Assembly: GCF_002252625.1 (NCBI RefSeq)
Contig: NZ_NQKW01000011.1
Coordinates: forward strand, 21,512-85,511
Length of the DNA: 64,000 bases
DNA from: Synechococcus sp. 1G10
GTDB lineage: Bacteria; Cyanobacteriota; Cyanobacteriia; PCC-6307; Cyanobiaceae
Reading direction: 5' to 3'
The translations under genes and the position numbers were made by a program. The notes beneath the pieces are model-generated. The model did no database searches and had not been told where the DNA came from. It saw only the letters and a program-made list of their open reading frames with translations. This document shows, in pieces, positions 27,318 through 35,737 of this stretch (within the stretch, counting starts at the first letter, position 1; each line of letters opens with the position of its first letter).

Positions 27318-28621
27318 ATGGCTCACACTCTGGCGCTGCTGGCAAGTTCCTCGCGTGTCGACGAGCTGCTCGACTGGCTCGCTCGTCAGACGCCCTCACT
27401 TGCCGGCTTGCCCCTGCTGACCACCGCTGAGCTGGCCCAGCGGCTGCGGGCCGATTCCCGCACCGCCCAGCTGCCGGCCAAGGCGCTCGAGGCTGTTGAC
27501 GCAGGTGGTGACGTCCAGCTGGCCGCCCGGGTTCTTACCGGTGAAGTGGCCCTGGTGGTGGCCTTTCTGGAGCCAGGATCGTCAGCGGGCACGCCTCCCG
27601 ATGCACAACTCCTGATCCGCTCCTGTGACCTGGGCGCCGTGCCCCTGGCGCTCAACGCCGCCACCGCCGACCTGGCGCTGCGCGGCCTGGCCCATGGCCG
27701 GACGGCCTACCTGCTCTTCAACCCGGTGGCCGGCCAGGGGAATGCCAATGCCGATCTGGCCTTGATTCGCTCGATCCTCGAGCCTCAGGTTCTGGTCAAC
27801 GTGCTGCTCACCCGGCCCGATGTGGATCCAGCCGAGCAGACGCGCGAGCTCGTCCACATCCTGCAAGCGCGGCCTGCCGGCGAACCCGGCAGCGCCATGA
27901 TCGTGGCCTGCGGCGGCGACGGCACGGGTACGCTGTGGCGGGAGCGGTGGCCGGCACCGGCCTTCCCCTTGGTGTGATTCCCCGGGGCACCGCCAACGCC
28001 TTCGCTTCGGCGCTGAGTATCCCCACCGACCTGATCGGCGCCTGCCACACAATCCTCGCGGGCCACACCCATGTGGTTGACGCCGCCCGCTGCAACGACG
28101 TGCCGATGACACTGCTGGCCGGGCTCGGCTTCGAGGCCGGGATGGTCGATCGGGCCACCCGTGAGCTCAAGACCATGCTCGGCCCCACCGCTTATCTGCT
28201 CGCCGGCGCCCAGCAGCTCGTCACCCAGCAGCCCTTCCAGGCCCGGATAGAGATCGACGGCGTCGTCACCGAGATGAAAGCCGCCGCCATCACCGTGGCG
28301 AATGCGGCTCCCGCCACCTCCGTGCTGGCCCAGGGCTTTGGCCAGGTGATCCCCGACGACGGTCTGCTGGAGGTCACCATCGCCTCGCCCGCCAACCTGC
28401 TGCAGGGGTTCAACACCCTGGCCTCCCTGCTGGCCTCCGCCGTGGTGAAGTCGCCCACCAACCGCCCCGACCTGCTCTGCCTGCGCGTCGCATGCCTCAC
28501 GATCAGCACCGATCCAGTTCAGAAGCTGGTGATCGACGGCGAGATGCTGGAGGCCGATCCTGTGACCTTCACCTGCCTGCCTGGCGCCCTCACCGTGTTC
28601 GCACCCCTGCTGATTCCGTGA
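27318..28621 (+). pseudogene. Methylglyoxal-synthase-like / diacylglycerol-kinase-like fusion, interrupted by a frameshift
   Basis: The first part (27318-27977) has an N-terminal methylglyoxal-synthase-like domain (LALLASSSRVDELLDWLARQ, VLTGEVALVVAFLEPGSS, VPLALNAATADLALRGL), then the start of a YegS/DAGK-type lipid kinase (AYLLFNPVAGQGNANADL, VACGGDGT). Immediately after GGDGT the frame is lost; the other frame continues the kinase (VAGAVAGTGLPLGVIPRGTANAFA, from about 27936) to the stop at 28621, including GFGQVIPDDGLLEVTI. One missing base near 27925-27936 would restore GGDGTxYAVAGAVAGT. It may be a sequencing error, programmed shift or inactivation. If intact it would phosphorylate a lipid. 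The downstream gene overlaps its stop. Confidence 0.8.
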
Positions 28622-30189
28622 ACCTCGCCTCCGAGGCGGGCGTCGCCACCAAAATCTGCCGCATGGGGGCGCGGGTGCGCTGGGGCCATCCCGAGTTCGC
28701 CCGCCTCGGTATCGATCCCTGTCGCCTGGCGCTCGAGGGGGATCCCGGCACCGCCGAGGCCTTCAGCTTTCTCGTGCTCGGCGACAGTGGCAGCGGCCGC
28801 CGCCGCCGCCACAGTCCCCAGCGCAAGGTGGCCGAACAGCTGCTCGCCCACGGCGCCGACGCCAGCTTCCTGCTGCACACCGGAGACGTTGTCTACCTGG
28901 TGGGATCGAGCGAGCAGTATCCCGAGAACTTCATCCGCCCCTACCGCGAGTGGATCGAGGGAGGCGACGACTGGCGTGGTCTCCGCTACGACCAGCTCTT
29001 GTTCCGGGTGCCCTTCCTGCCGGTGCTCGGCAACCACGACTACTACGACCTCCCCTTTCCCCTGGGCCTGCTCTCCGGTCTAACGGCCCTACCCCGACGG
29101 CTTCTGGGTTCCTGGATCGATTCCGATGTGGGCTGGCACGGTTCCTTTGTTGGCCAGGCCTGGGCCAATGCCTTCATCGACGTGCTTGCCGCCGTGCCGG
29201 AGGCCCAGCTGGCCGGTCATCTCGAGCGCACCCGCAGCGCCACGGTGCAGGGCCGGCGCTGCCTGCTCTACCGCCCCGGGGCCTTCACCCGCCTGCCGCA
29301 CCGCTACTACGCCGCTCGCTGGGCCGGGGTCGACGTCTTCGCGCTCGACTCCAACACCTTCAACGAACCGCTGTCGCCGCAGGCCAGCGCTGAAGTGGAC
29401 GACCCAGCCCTGCTGCAATCGCGCCGCCACGACTTGGCGGCCAGGCGCTCCTCCCTGCTGCGCTCCCTGGCCGATCCCTGGTCAGCCGATGACGACGACG
29501 ATCTCCTTGATGACCGCCTCGCCGAGGCCGAACAGCTCGAGGAAGACATCCGCGACATCGACAAGCGCCTTGCCAGCGGCGCGGCCGCCCGTGCCGGCCA
29601 GTCGCCAGCGCTCGATCAGGAGCAGCTCGACTGGTTCGTGGAGGCCCTGGTGTCTTCCTGGCACGATCCGGCGGTGCGCGGGCGCCTGCTGGTGCTCCAT
29701 CACCCGCCGGTGGTCACCGAGGCCAGCAAGTGGAATCAGGGCCAGACGCTGGCGGTGCGTCATCACCTGCGAATCGCCCTCGATCGGGTGGCGGCCGCGC
29801 TGGGTGAGCAGCACGGCGGCCGGCCCCTGCTGGATCTGGCCATCGCTGGCCATGCCCACTGCCTTGAAGTGCTGCGGGTGGGCCCGACGGGCCATGGCGA
29901 TGCCGGCATCCCCTGGCTGATCTGCGGCGGCAGTGGCTACAGCCTGCGCCGGCAGCGACCGGAAGGACCTGTGCTGCGGGAGGGTCCGCCCAGCGCCGTC
30001 CGGGAGCTGGCCCGCTCCAGCTTGTTTCTGGGTCGCAGCGGGCATGGTTCAGCCCTGTGCCGCTCCTACTCCGCCGTGCGCGTCGATGTGGAGGCAGGCA
30101 CGCCCTTTCGGCTCAGCGTCACGCCCCTGGTGGCGGAGCGGACCCAGGGCCGCTGGCGCTCCCATCGCCTGCCGTCGTTCGCGCCCTGA
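28618..30189 (+). CDS. Metallophosphoesterase (calcineurin-like)
   Basis: 523 residues from a GTG at 28618 that overlaps the stop of the lipid-kinase gene (GTGA), which suggests an operon. The five metal-phosphoesterase blocks are present: FLVLGDSGSGR, LLHTGDVVYL, LPVLGNHDYYDLP, LVLHHPPVV and AGHAHCLEV. There is an inserted acidic helical segment (SADDDDDLLDDRLAEAEQLEEDI) between blocks three and four. No signal peptide, so probably cytoplasmic. The substrate is not known; the pairing with a lipid kinase suggests a phospholipid or phosphoester reaction, which is inference. Confidence 0.85.
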   Translation: MNLASEAGVATKICRMGARVRWGHPEFARLGIDPCRLALEGDPGTAEAFSFLVLGDSGSGRRRRHSPQRKVAEQLLAHGADASFLLHTGDVVYLVGSSEQYPENFIRPYREWIEGGDDWRGLRYDQLLFRVPFLPVLGNHDYYDLPFPLGLLSGLTALPRRLLGSWIDSDVGWHGSFVGQAWANAFIDVLAAVPEAQLAGHLERTRSATVQGRRCLLYRPGAFTRLPHRYYAARWAGVDVFALDSNTFNEPLSPQASAEVDDPALLQSRRHDLAARRSSLLRSLADPWSADDDDDLLDDRLAEAEQLEEDIRDIDKRLASGAAARAGQSPALDQEQLDWFVEALVSSWHDPAVRGRLLVLHHPPVVTEASKWNQGQTLAVRHHLRIALDRVAAALGEQHGGRPLLDLAIAGHAHCLEVLRVGPTGHGDAGIPWLICGGSGYSLRRQRPEGPVLREGPPSAVRELARSSLFLGRSGHGSALCRSYSAVRVDVEAGTPFRLSVTPLVAERTQGRWRSHRLPSFAP

Positions 30190-30554
30190 TCCACGGCAAG
30201 AGCGAGACATCCATCAGGCGCCAGGTTGACCGACTGATGTCTGCATGAAACTTCAAACCAACACTGCAAACGCCACCAACATTGCGCAACCGTGCTGATG
30301 GATTCCGCCAAGAGTGAATGGATTGGCAGCTGACGCTCGGTGCGTTTCATGGCGGGTTCGCCAGACCAGCCGCAGGCCGCTTGGGAGGCTTCAGAGCCAC
30401 TCATGACTGTTCGTGCCTGACAAGCGAAGAGAGGTATATTCCAGATGGCCGTCTCATGAGAGAACAGGCCAGATGCTTGATTCGAAAATGGCAACTTACG
30501 CTAGTTGTCCAAGCAGGGCCAAAGTTTTTATCCCGAATCCTGAATCACAACGAC
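30190..30554. other. Intergenic region without a recognisable gene
   Basis: 365 bases between the phosphoesterase and the BASS transporter. An in-frame extension of the transporter reaches back to 30318, but its sequence (HGGFARPAAGRLGG and similar) does not resemble the family. GC falls toward the right. A TATATT-like stretch near 30435 could be part of a promoter. Confidence 0.3.
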
Positions 30555-31436
30555 ATGAAAGATGCTATTCAAGTGATCGCAGACCTCAGCAGTCTGGTAT
30601 TTGTGGTTGGCACAATGCTATCGCTGGGGCTGAGTCTGACCCTGCGGCAAATTTTGCATCCGCTGCAAAGCACTGGTTTCGTGATGAGAATTCTAGTGGC
30701 AAACTTTGTGTTGGTACCATTGTTAGCCTACCTGCTGAAGAGCTTTATTCCACTTGATCCATCCGCAACGATTGGCCTGATTTTGCTGGCAACAGCCGCA
30801 GGAGCACCGATCCTGCCGAAATTGGCAGAAGCATCCAAAAGTGATGTGCCCCTGAGCGCAGGCCTTATGGTTCTGCTGGCGGTGGCATCAATTTTGTACA
30901 TGCCAATCGTTATCCCATTGCTACTGCCAGGAGTGCAAGTAGCTCCAATGGATATGGCTGGTTCGCTGATCAACATGATGCTGGTTCCTTTGGTAATTGG
31001 CCTGATCATTCATGCCCGCTACAGAAACGTTGCTGATTCGATACAACCTTATATGGCCCAGGCATCGAGCACCAGCTTGATCGCCTTAGTGGTGTTGCTG
31101 GCTGGCCTTAACGCCAGGAGCTTTGTGGCAACAATTGGCAGTGGGATCATCGCTGCGTTGTTAATCATGATCGCTGTTTCCTGGGTAATTGGCTACGGGT
31201 TAGCAGGGCAATCGCGCGATGCGAAACTGGTGTCTGGATTCGCAACAGCAAAGCGCAATTTTGCCGCCGCTATGGTGGTCGCAGCTGCGAACTTTAGTGA
31301 TGATCCCAAGGTTCTTACGATCGTTTTACTTGGCGCCATGTTGATGATTGCGATCCTGATGGTAGCCGCTCAGGAAATCGGTAGAAGTACAACAAGGCTA
31401 GACGGAAAGATGCGCGCGGAGGAGGCAACAGTCTGA
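30555..31436 (+). CDS. BASS/SBF-family transporter (bile acid:sodium symporter type)
   Basis: 293 residues from ATG 30555, about nine to ten hydrophobic segments (VIADLSSLVFVVGTMLSLGL, ILVANFVLVPLLAYLL, IGLILLATAAGAPILPKLAEA, LMVLLAVASILYMPIVIPLL and others). The APILPKLAEAS stretch corresponds to the conserved discontinuous-helix region of the SBF fold. Such proteins import organic anions with sodium; in cyanobacteria known BASS members carry bicarbonate (BicA is SulP, SbtA is separate) or organic acids, so the substrate here is open. Sulfated organics are a guess from context. Followed 29 bases later by a SulP transporter, a pairing repeated at 46-49 kb. Confidence 0.8.
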   Translation: MKDAIQVIADLSSLVFVVGTMLSLGLSLTLRQILHPLQSTGFVMRILVANFVLVPLLAYLLKSFIPLDPSATIGLILLATAAGAPILPKLAEASKSDVPLSAGLMVLLAVASILYMPIVIPLLLPGVQVAPMDMAGSLINMMLVPLVIGLIIHARYRNVADSIQPYMAQASSTSLIALVVLLAGLNARSFVATIGSGIIAALLIMIAVSWVIGYGLAGQSRDAKLVSGFATAKRNFAAAMVVAAANFSDDPKVLTIVLLGAMLMIAILMVAAQEIGRSTTRLDGKMRAEEATV

Positions 31437-31465
31437 TTAAGTTCTTTTGAATACCAGGTCCATAG

Positions 31466-33169
31466 TTGATCAAAAACCCTTTCCCCATCCCTGTGAAGCT
31501 TCCTTTCCAAAGACGAGGATTGTTCAATCCAGCAACGATTCGCGAAGACCTCAGTGCTGGATTGGTGCTGGGAATTCAGAGCATTCCCGATGGCCTGGCC
31601 TGCGGACTGCTTGCCATGGTGAATCCGGTTTACGGGCTGTACAGCTACATGACAGCTGTCTTCACGGGGGCCTTCTTCACCAGCTCAGTCTTCACCTCCG
31701 TCCAGGCCACCTCCACGATGGCGTTGATCATCGCCAACGTTCCTGCCGTGACGCAGGCGCAGAGCCCCAACATCCCGCTGTTCACTCTGGCCGTGCTCAC
31801 CGGAGTGCTGATGCTCACAGCAGGCCTGTTCAAGCTAGGCAGCCTGGTTCGTTTCGTGCCGAATTCAGTCATGGTCGGCTTCATCAATGCCGTGGCTCTG
31901 CTGATCGTGCTGGGTCAACTTGATAGCTTCACCGGTTACCAAAGCACAGGGCCAAACCGCGTCGTCAGAGCGTTTGATATCTCACGCAATTTCGACCAGA
32001 TTCATGTGCCGACGCTCGTTATCGGCGTATTGACGATCATCCTGATTCTCACCCTGGAGCAGACACGGCTCAATGCCCTGGGCATGGTGGTGGCCATCTT
32101 CTTCGCCTCGCTGGTCGTGCCCCTGGCTGGAGCGGACAAGGTTCAACTGGCCCGCGATGTGGCCAACATTCCCAACTCCTTGCCAACTCCCATCCTTCCC
32201 TCGCTCCAGCTCGTTCCCGACCTGCTCATCTCCGCGCTGGCGCTGACGTTCGTGGGGTTGGTGCAGGGTGCCGGCATCAGTGCCTCGATTCCCAATCCCG
32301 ATGGCCACTCTCCCGATGCCTCAGGTGATTTCGTCGGCCAGGGGGTGGCGGGGATTGTCGCTGGACTGTTCCAAGGGATGCCCGTCGGGTCCTCGATGTC
32401 TGCCACATCGCTGGTGGTCGCTGCGGGTGCCCGCTCGCGCCTGGCCAACATTTTCGCCGGCGTCGTGATCGCCCTCAGCATTGTCTTTTTCGGGCGTCTG
32501 GTGGGCTTGATCGCCATGCCCGCCCTGGCAGGGCTCCTGATCGTCATCGGCTTCCGCACGCTGAAGCTCAGCCAACTGACCAACGTCTGGAAGACCGGAC
32601 TGACCCAGCAGGTGGTGATGCTGATCACGTTCATCGCCTGCTTGCTGATTTCGCTTCAGTACGCCGTGCTGATCGGCGTTGGTCTGGCGATGCTCCTGTT
32701 CGTGAACAGAAATTCAAATCAGGTACGGGTGGTTGCCTGGCAGCTGGAGCCTGGCCAGCTCCCCCGGGAAGTGGCGCCGCCCAAGGAGGTGCCCGGAGGG
32801 CAGGTGACGATACTTGTACCCTATGGCAGTCTATTTTATGCGGCTGCACCCGTATTCAATGAGCAGTTACCAAAGGTGACCGAAGATTCACGCTACGCAG
32901 TGATCATTTTGAGTTTAAGAAGCGAAACTGAGCTTGGCAGCACCTTTCTGGGGGTGCTCAACCAATACGGCGAAGCCTTGCGTCAGCAGAAGAGCCTACT
33001 CATGCTGGCGGGTGTGGCACCCACGATCAAGCAGCAACTGGCGCGGACCGGCATGTTGCGGTCGCTGGGTCGTGACAACGTCTTCCTCTGTGACTCGATC
33101 ATCGGTCAAAGCCTGCAGGAGGCGATAGACGCCGCTGAGACCTGGATCGCTGCCCGTTCAGAACCGTAG
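31466..33169 (+). CDS. SulP-family anion transporter with STAS domain
   Basis: 567 residues from a TTG start; GTG at 31493 is an alternative. About ten to twelve membrane segments (SAGLVLGIQSIPDGLACGLLA, VYGLYSYMTAVFTGAFFTSSV, FVGLVQGAGISASIPNPDG, GMPVGSSMSATSLVVAAGARS) form the SulP transport domain. The C-terminal 150 residues are a STAS-like regulatory domain (VTILVPYGSLFYAAAPVF, VIILSLRSETELGSTFLGVL). The family moves sulfate, bicarbonate or other anions; BicA-type bicarbonate uptake is a real alternative in a cyanobacterium. The sulfatase setting makes sulfate attractive. It follows the BASS gene closely and is probably cotranscribed with it. Confidence 0.85.
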   Translation: MIKNPFPIPVKLPFQRRGLFNPATIREDLSAGLVLGIQSIPDGLACGLLAMVNPVYGLYSYMTAVFTGAFFTSSVFTSVQATSTMALIIANVPAVTQAQSPNIPLFTLAVLTGVLMLTAGLFKLGSLVRFVPNSVMVGFINAVALLIVLGQLDSFTGYQSTGPNRVVRAFDISRNFDQIHVPTLVIGVLTIILILTLEQTRLNALGMVVAIFFASLVVPLAGADKVQLARDVANIPNSLPTPILPSLQLVPDLLISALALTFVGLVQGAGISASIPNPDGHSPDASGDFVGQGVAGIVAGLFQGMPVGSSMSATSLVVAAGARSRLANIFAGVVIALSIVFFGRLVGLIAMPALAGLLIVIGFRTLKLSQLTNVWKTGLTQQVVMLITFIACLLISLQYAVLIGVGLAMLLFVNRNSNQVRVVAWQLEPGQLPREVAPPKEVPGGQVTILVPYGSLFYAAAPVFNEQLPKVTEDSRYAVIILSLRSETELGSTFLGVLNQYGEALRQQKSLLMLAGVAPTIKQQLARTGMLRSLGRDNVFLCDSIIGQSLQEAIDAAETWIAARSEP

Positions 33170-33412
33170 CCTGGCTCGAAAGGAACATCCCCGCTGCAGA
33201 ACTCCTGCATGGCCTCATCAACGAACCTATCGAGACCAGGTCTGATGGCAGGCAACAGGAAGGGATTGGTTCACTCTGTCGACGTACCCTCACCAGCAGC
33301 ACCCTGATGTCGTGGGGAACGGACTCCATTGCGGCTCGGATCGACTGAAACGCAGCTTTTCCCCGCACACCCGAGGTGGTCATCGGCGCCATCGCCACGA
33401 GTGGGGACCTCA

Positions 33413-33490
33413 GTTGCTTCCCTTGGTGGGAGTCGAAGGTGCGGCCCTGTGCTTCATGGCCGTGATGGTGGTGATCTTCCTGGTCATCTC
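33413..33490 (+). pseudogene. Remnant of a BASS-family transporter
   Basis: The frame reads LLPLVGVEGAALCFMAVMVVI, which aligns with LLLPFAAANLVALGFMAVMVL of the intact BASS protein encoded at 46237-47115. The DNA identity is high over GGCCCTG..TTCATGGCCGTGATGGTG (about 33451-33477). No transporter sequence is recognisable on either side, so only a short scrap remains in the 443-base gap 33170-33612, which otherwise shows no gene. Confidence 0.6.
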
Positions 33491-33612
33491 TATGGACAGC
33501 CCCGACCTGGCCTGCGTTGAGTCCCTGAGTGAACGGGCCGCGCCGCCAACAGTCACCCCTTGAAAGAGAGGCGGCATCATGTCCACAGAACAGAAATCAC
33601 CTAGGCGCCGCC

Positions 33613-34791
33613 ATGAGTAGAGGGTTAAGCCGTCGGTGGCTGCTGGGTGCCGCACTCGGACTGCCAATGGTTGCCAACCTTGCCGCTTCCGGGCGGCAAC
33701 GGCATCCAGATCAGCCAACGGTCGACTCCCTGTTGACCAACCCACTGCCTTCGTGGAAACAGGGGAAAGCCAAGCAACGGATCTTCGCCTTCATCGAGGC
33801 CGTGACCATCCCAGGAAGCCCCAGCTTCGTGCCGCCGGCTGAGCGCATCGCCGTGTTCGACAACGACGGCACGCTCTGGTCGGAACAGCCGATGTACGTG
33901 CAGCTGGCCTTTGCGATCGAGCGGGCCCGCGCCCTGGTGGCCCAGCAACCCGAACTGGCCAGCAATCCGGTGCTTGCCGCGGCCTCCGCGGCCGGAAACG
34001 GCGAGGCGGTGCTGACCATGGGCACCAAAGGCCTGCTCGAGCTGGTGGCACTCACCCATGCCGGCATGAGCACCGAGGTGTTCCGGGATCTGGTGCGCGA
34101 GTGGCTCGATGGCGCCTGCCACCCGAGCCTGAAGCGTCCCTACACCACCCTTACCTACAAACCGATGCGGGAGCTCCTCGACTACCTGCGCGCCAACGGC
34201 TTTCGCACCTACATCGTGTCCGGTGGTGGCGTGGAGTTCATGCGGGTGTTCAGCGAAGAGGTCTACGGAGTCCCCCCCGAGCAGGTGATCGGCTCGACCG
34301 TGGGCAGCCAATACAGCAACCGGGCCGGCCTGCCGGTGATCCTGCGCAAGCCCGAGGTTCAGGTGATCAACGACCACGCGATCAAACCGGTGATGATCGA
34401 ACAGGTGATCGGCCGCCGGCCCATCGCCGCTTTCGGCAACTCCGACGGCGACTTCGAGATGCTGGAGTGGACCACCAGCCAGCCGGGAGAGCGTCTGGGG
34501 GTGATCATTCACCACGATGACCCGGAGCGGGAGGTGGCCTACGACAGCCAGTCCTCCTTCGGCCGCCTCGATCGGGGGCTGCGGGAAGCCTCGCGGCGAG
34601 GCTGGTCGGTGGTGTCCATGCGCGACGACTGGGCCCAGGTGTTCGCCGCCCCTCCGGCTTCAACCGGATCAGACGGAGCCGGAGGGGCCAACCGCTGTGA
34701 GCGTGGCGCTGGGCAACTCCCCGAACAACCGGCGGTAATCCCGGGCGAAGTGCCCCGGATTGAGGAAGCCCCAGCGGGCCGCCAGCCCTGA
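33613..34791 (+). CDS. HAD-family phosphatase with Tat signal
   Basis: 392 residues from ATG 33613. The N-terminus has a twin-arginine pattern and hydrophobic stretch (LSRRWLLGAALGLPMVANLAAS), so export by Tat is likely. The HAD motifs are clear: FDNDGTLW with the nucleophile and acid/base Asp, IVSGGGVEFM (motif II Ser), and IAAFGNSDGDFEMLEW with the metal Asp residues. Substrate unknown; a periplasmic phosphatase acting on phosphate esters is likely. The last 123 bases overlap the 3' end of the convergent AraC gene, and the C-terminal tail there (GSDGAGGANRCERGAGQ) looks like antisense of that gene rather than conserved protein. Confidence 0.8.
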   Translation: MSRGLSRRWLLGAALGLPMVANLAASGRQRHPDQPTVDSLLTNPLPSWKQGKAKQRIFAFIEAVTIPGSPSFVPPAERIAVFDNDGTLWSEQPMYVQLAFAIERARALVAQQPELASNPVLAAASAAGNGEAVLTMGTKGLLELVALTHAGMSTEVFRDLVREWLDGACHPSLKRPYTTLTYKPMRELLDYLRANGFRTYIVSGGGVEFMRVFSEEVYGVPPEQVIGSTVGSQYSNRAGLPVILRKPEVQVINDHAIKPVMIEQVIGRRPIAAFGNSDGDFEMLEWTTSQPGERLGVIIHHDDPEREVAYDSQSSFGRLDRGLREASRRGWSVVSMRDDWAQVFAAPPASTGSDGAGGANRCERGAGQLPEQPAVIPGEVPRIEEAPAGRQP

Positions 34792-35646
34792 GATCGTGAC
34801 CGTCCCCGGCCGCGCCGCCAGCAGCGCCCGGCGCACACCATGGAGCCGCTGCAGCTTGAAGTACGCCATCGGGCCCATGCCCAGGTGCTCCTGGAAGCCC
34901 AGGATCAGGCTGCGTCGGCCGGCATACCCCTCACGGCAGAGCGACTCGAGGCTGATCGGCTCCAAGGGGTGCGCCTCCACCCAGTGCTGCAAATGCTTGA
35001 CCAGTTCGATGCGCGCCGGGGGGCGGCTGGGCCCGCCCCGCTGATGGAGCCCATGCTCCAGAGCCTCCACCAACAGCGGCAGCAGGCTGTCCTCCCCACT
35101 CCCCAGCGCTGACGGCGACTCCTCCCCTGCTGACGGCAGCTCCTCCCGCAGGGGCAACCGGTTGAGCAACCAACGCTGAAGCTGGACGGCACAGGAGGCA
35201 CCAATGGGCAGGCAGTTGGAGCGGAAGGCTTTCGTCTCCAGGTCTGGAAAAACCTGATCAGCACTCCAGCCCGGCAGGGCGGAGGGGTTGAGCATCACCA
35301 CCGCCAGATCCAGCTGCTCGGGAGTGGAGAGGTGAACCTCCACACTGGGATCAAGGCCGAACAACGCCTCCGGACCGATGGGAGTGCCGTGGGCCCGAAG
35401 CGGCGGAGCGCAGCCGTGGGGCAGCAGGCTCAAGGCGATCATCCGTTGGTCCCGGGGCTTTGCGCCGGCCACGTGCAGGCGACGGTTGACCTGAAGCCGG
35501 AGCAACTGCAACCGCCCAAGCCTGCTGGTGACGAGGGCACCGTTGAGACGGCCGTTGGAGAGCTGGCTCAGCCTCAGATCAAGCCCCGCCCGCCGCAACT
35601 GAGCTTCCAGTTGCTCGACAGCCTCGAACCGCTGGAACGAAACCAT
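34669..35646 (-). CDS. AraC-family transcriptional regulator
   Basis: 325 residues from ATG 35646; a longer in-frame start at 35709 would overlap the promoter region of the divergent sulfatase. The N-terminal ligand domain is weakly conserved (RLGRLQLLRLQVNRRLHVAGA, PEALFGLDPSVEVHL). The C-terminal DNA-binding domain has both helix-turn-helix units (ISLESLCREGYAGRRSLILGF, ISGLAARWGFLNPGHFARDY) with GMGPMAYFKLQRLHGVRRALL between. The ending FGELPSATL matches FGETPSATL of the regulator at 24762-25748, so these are paralogues. Divergent from the sulfatase gene at 35738 with 91 bases between, making that sulfatase pair its likely target. Confidence 0.87.
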   Translation of the reverse strand: MVSFQRFEAVEQLEAQLRRAGLDLRLSQLSNGRLNGALVTSRLGRLQLLRLQVNRRLHVAGAKPRDQRMIALSLLPHGCAPPLRAHGTPIGPEALFGLDPSVEVHLSTPEQLDLAVVMLNPSALPGWSADQVFPDLETKAFRSNCLPIGASCAVQLQRWLLNRLPLREELPSAGEESPSALGSGEDSLLPLLVEALEHGLHQRGGPSRPPARIELVKHLQHWVEAHPLEPISLESLCREGYAGRRSLILGFQEHLGMGPMAYFKLQRLHGVRRALLAARPGTVTISGLAARWGFLNPGHFARDYRRLFGELPSATLTAVGPSGSV

Positions 35647-35737
35647 CGGCGCTTGCACTTTTTGAGTGTCACCACACTGCCATGGGCGGCAACTTGAACA
35701 AGAGTGCATTCATGCGCCAACTACCGGCCCTCCTCCC

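Noticed and set aside
28492..28617. N-terminal extension of the metallophosphoesterase
   Set aside because: These codons lie inside the conserved lipid-kinase C-terminus; the GTG at 28618 overlapping the kinase stop is a better start.
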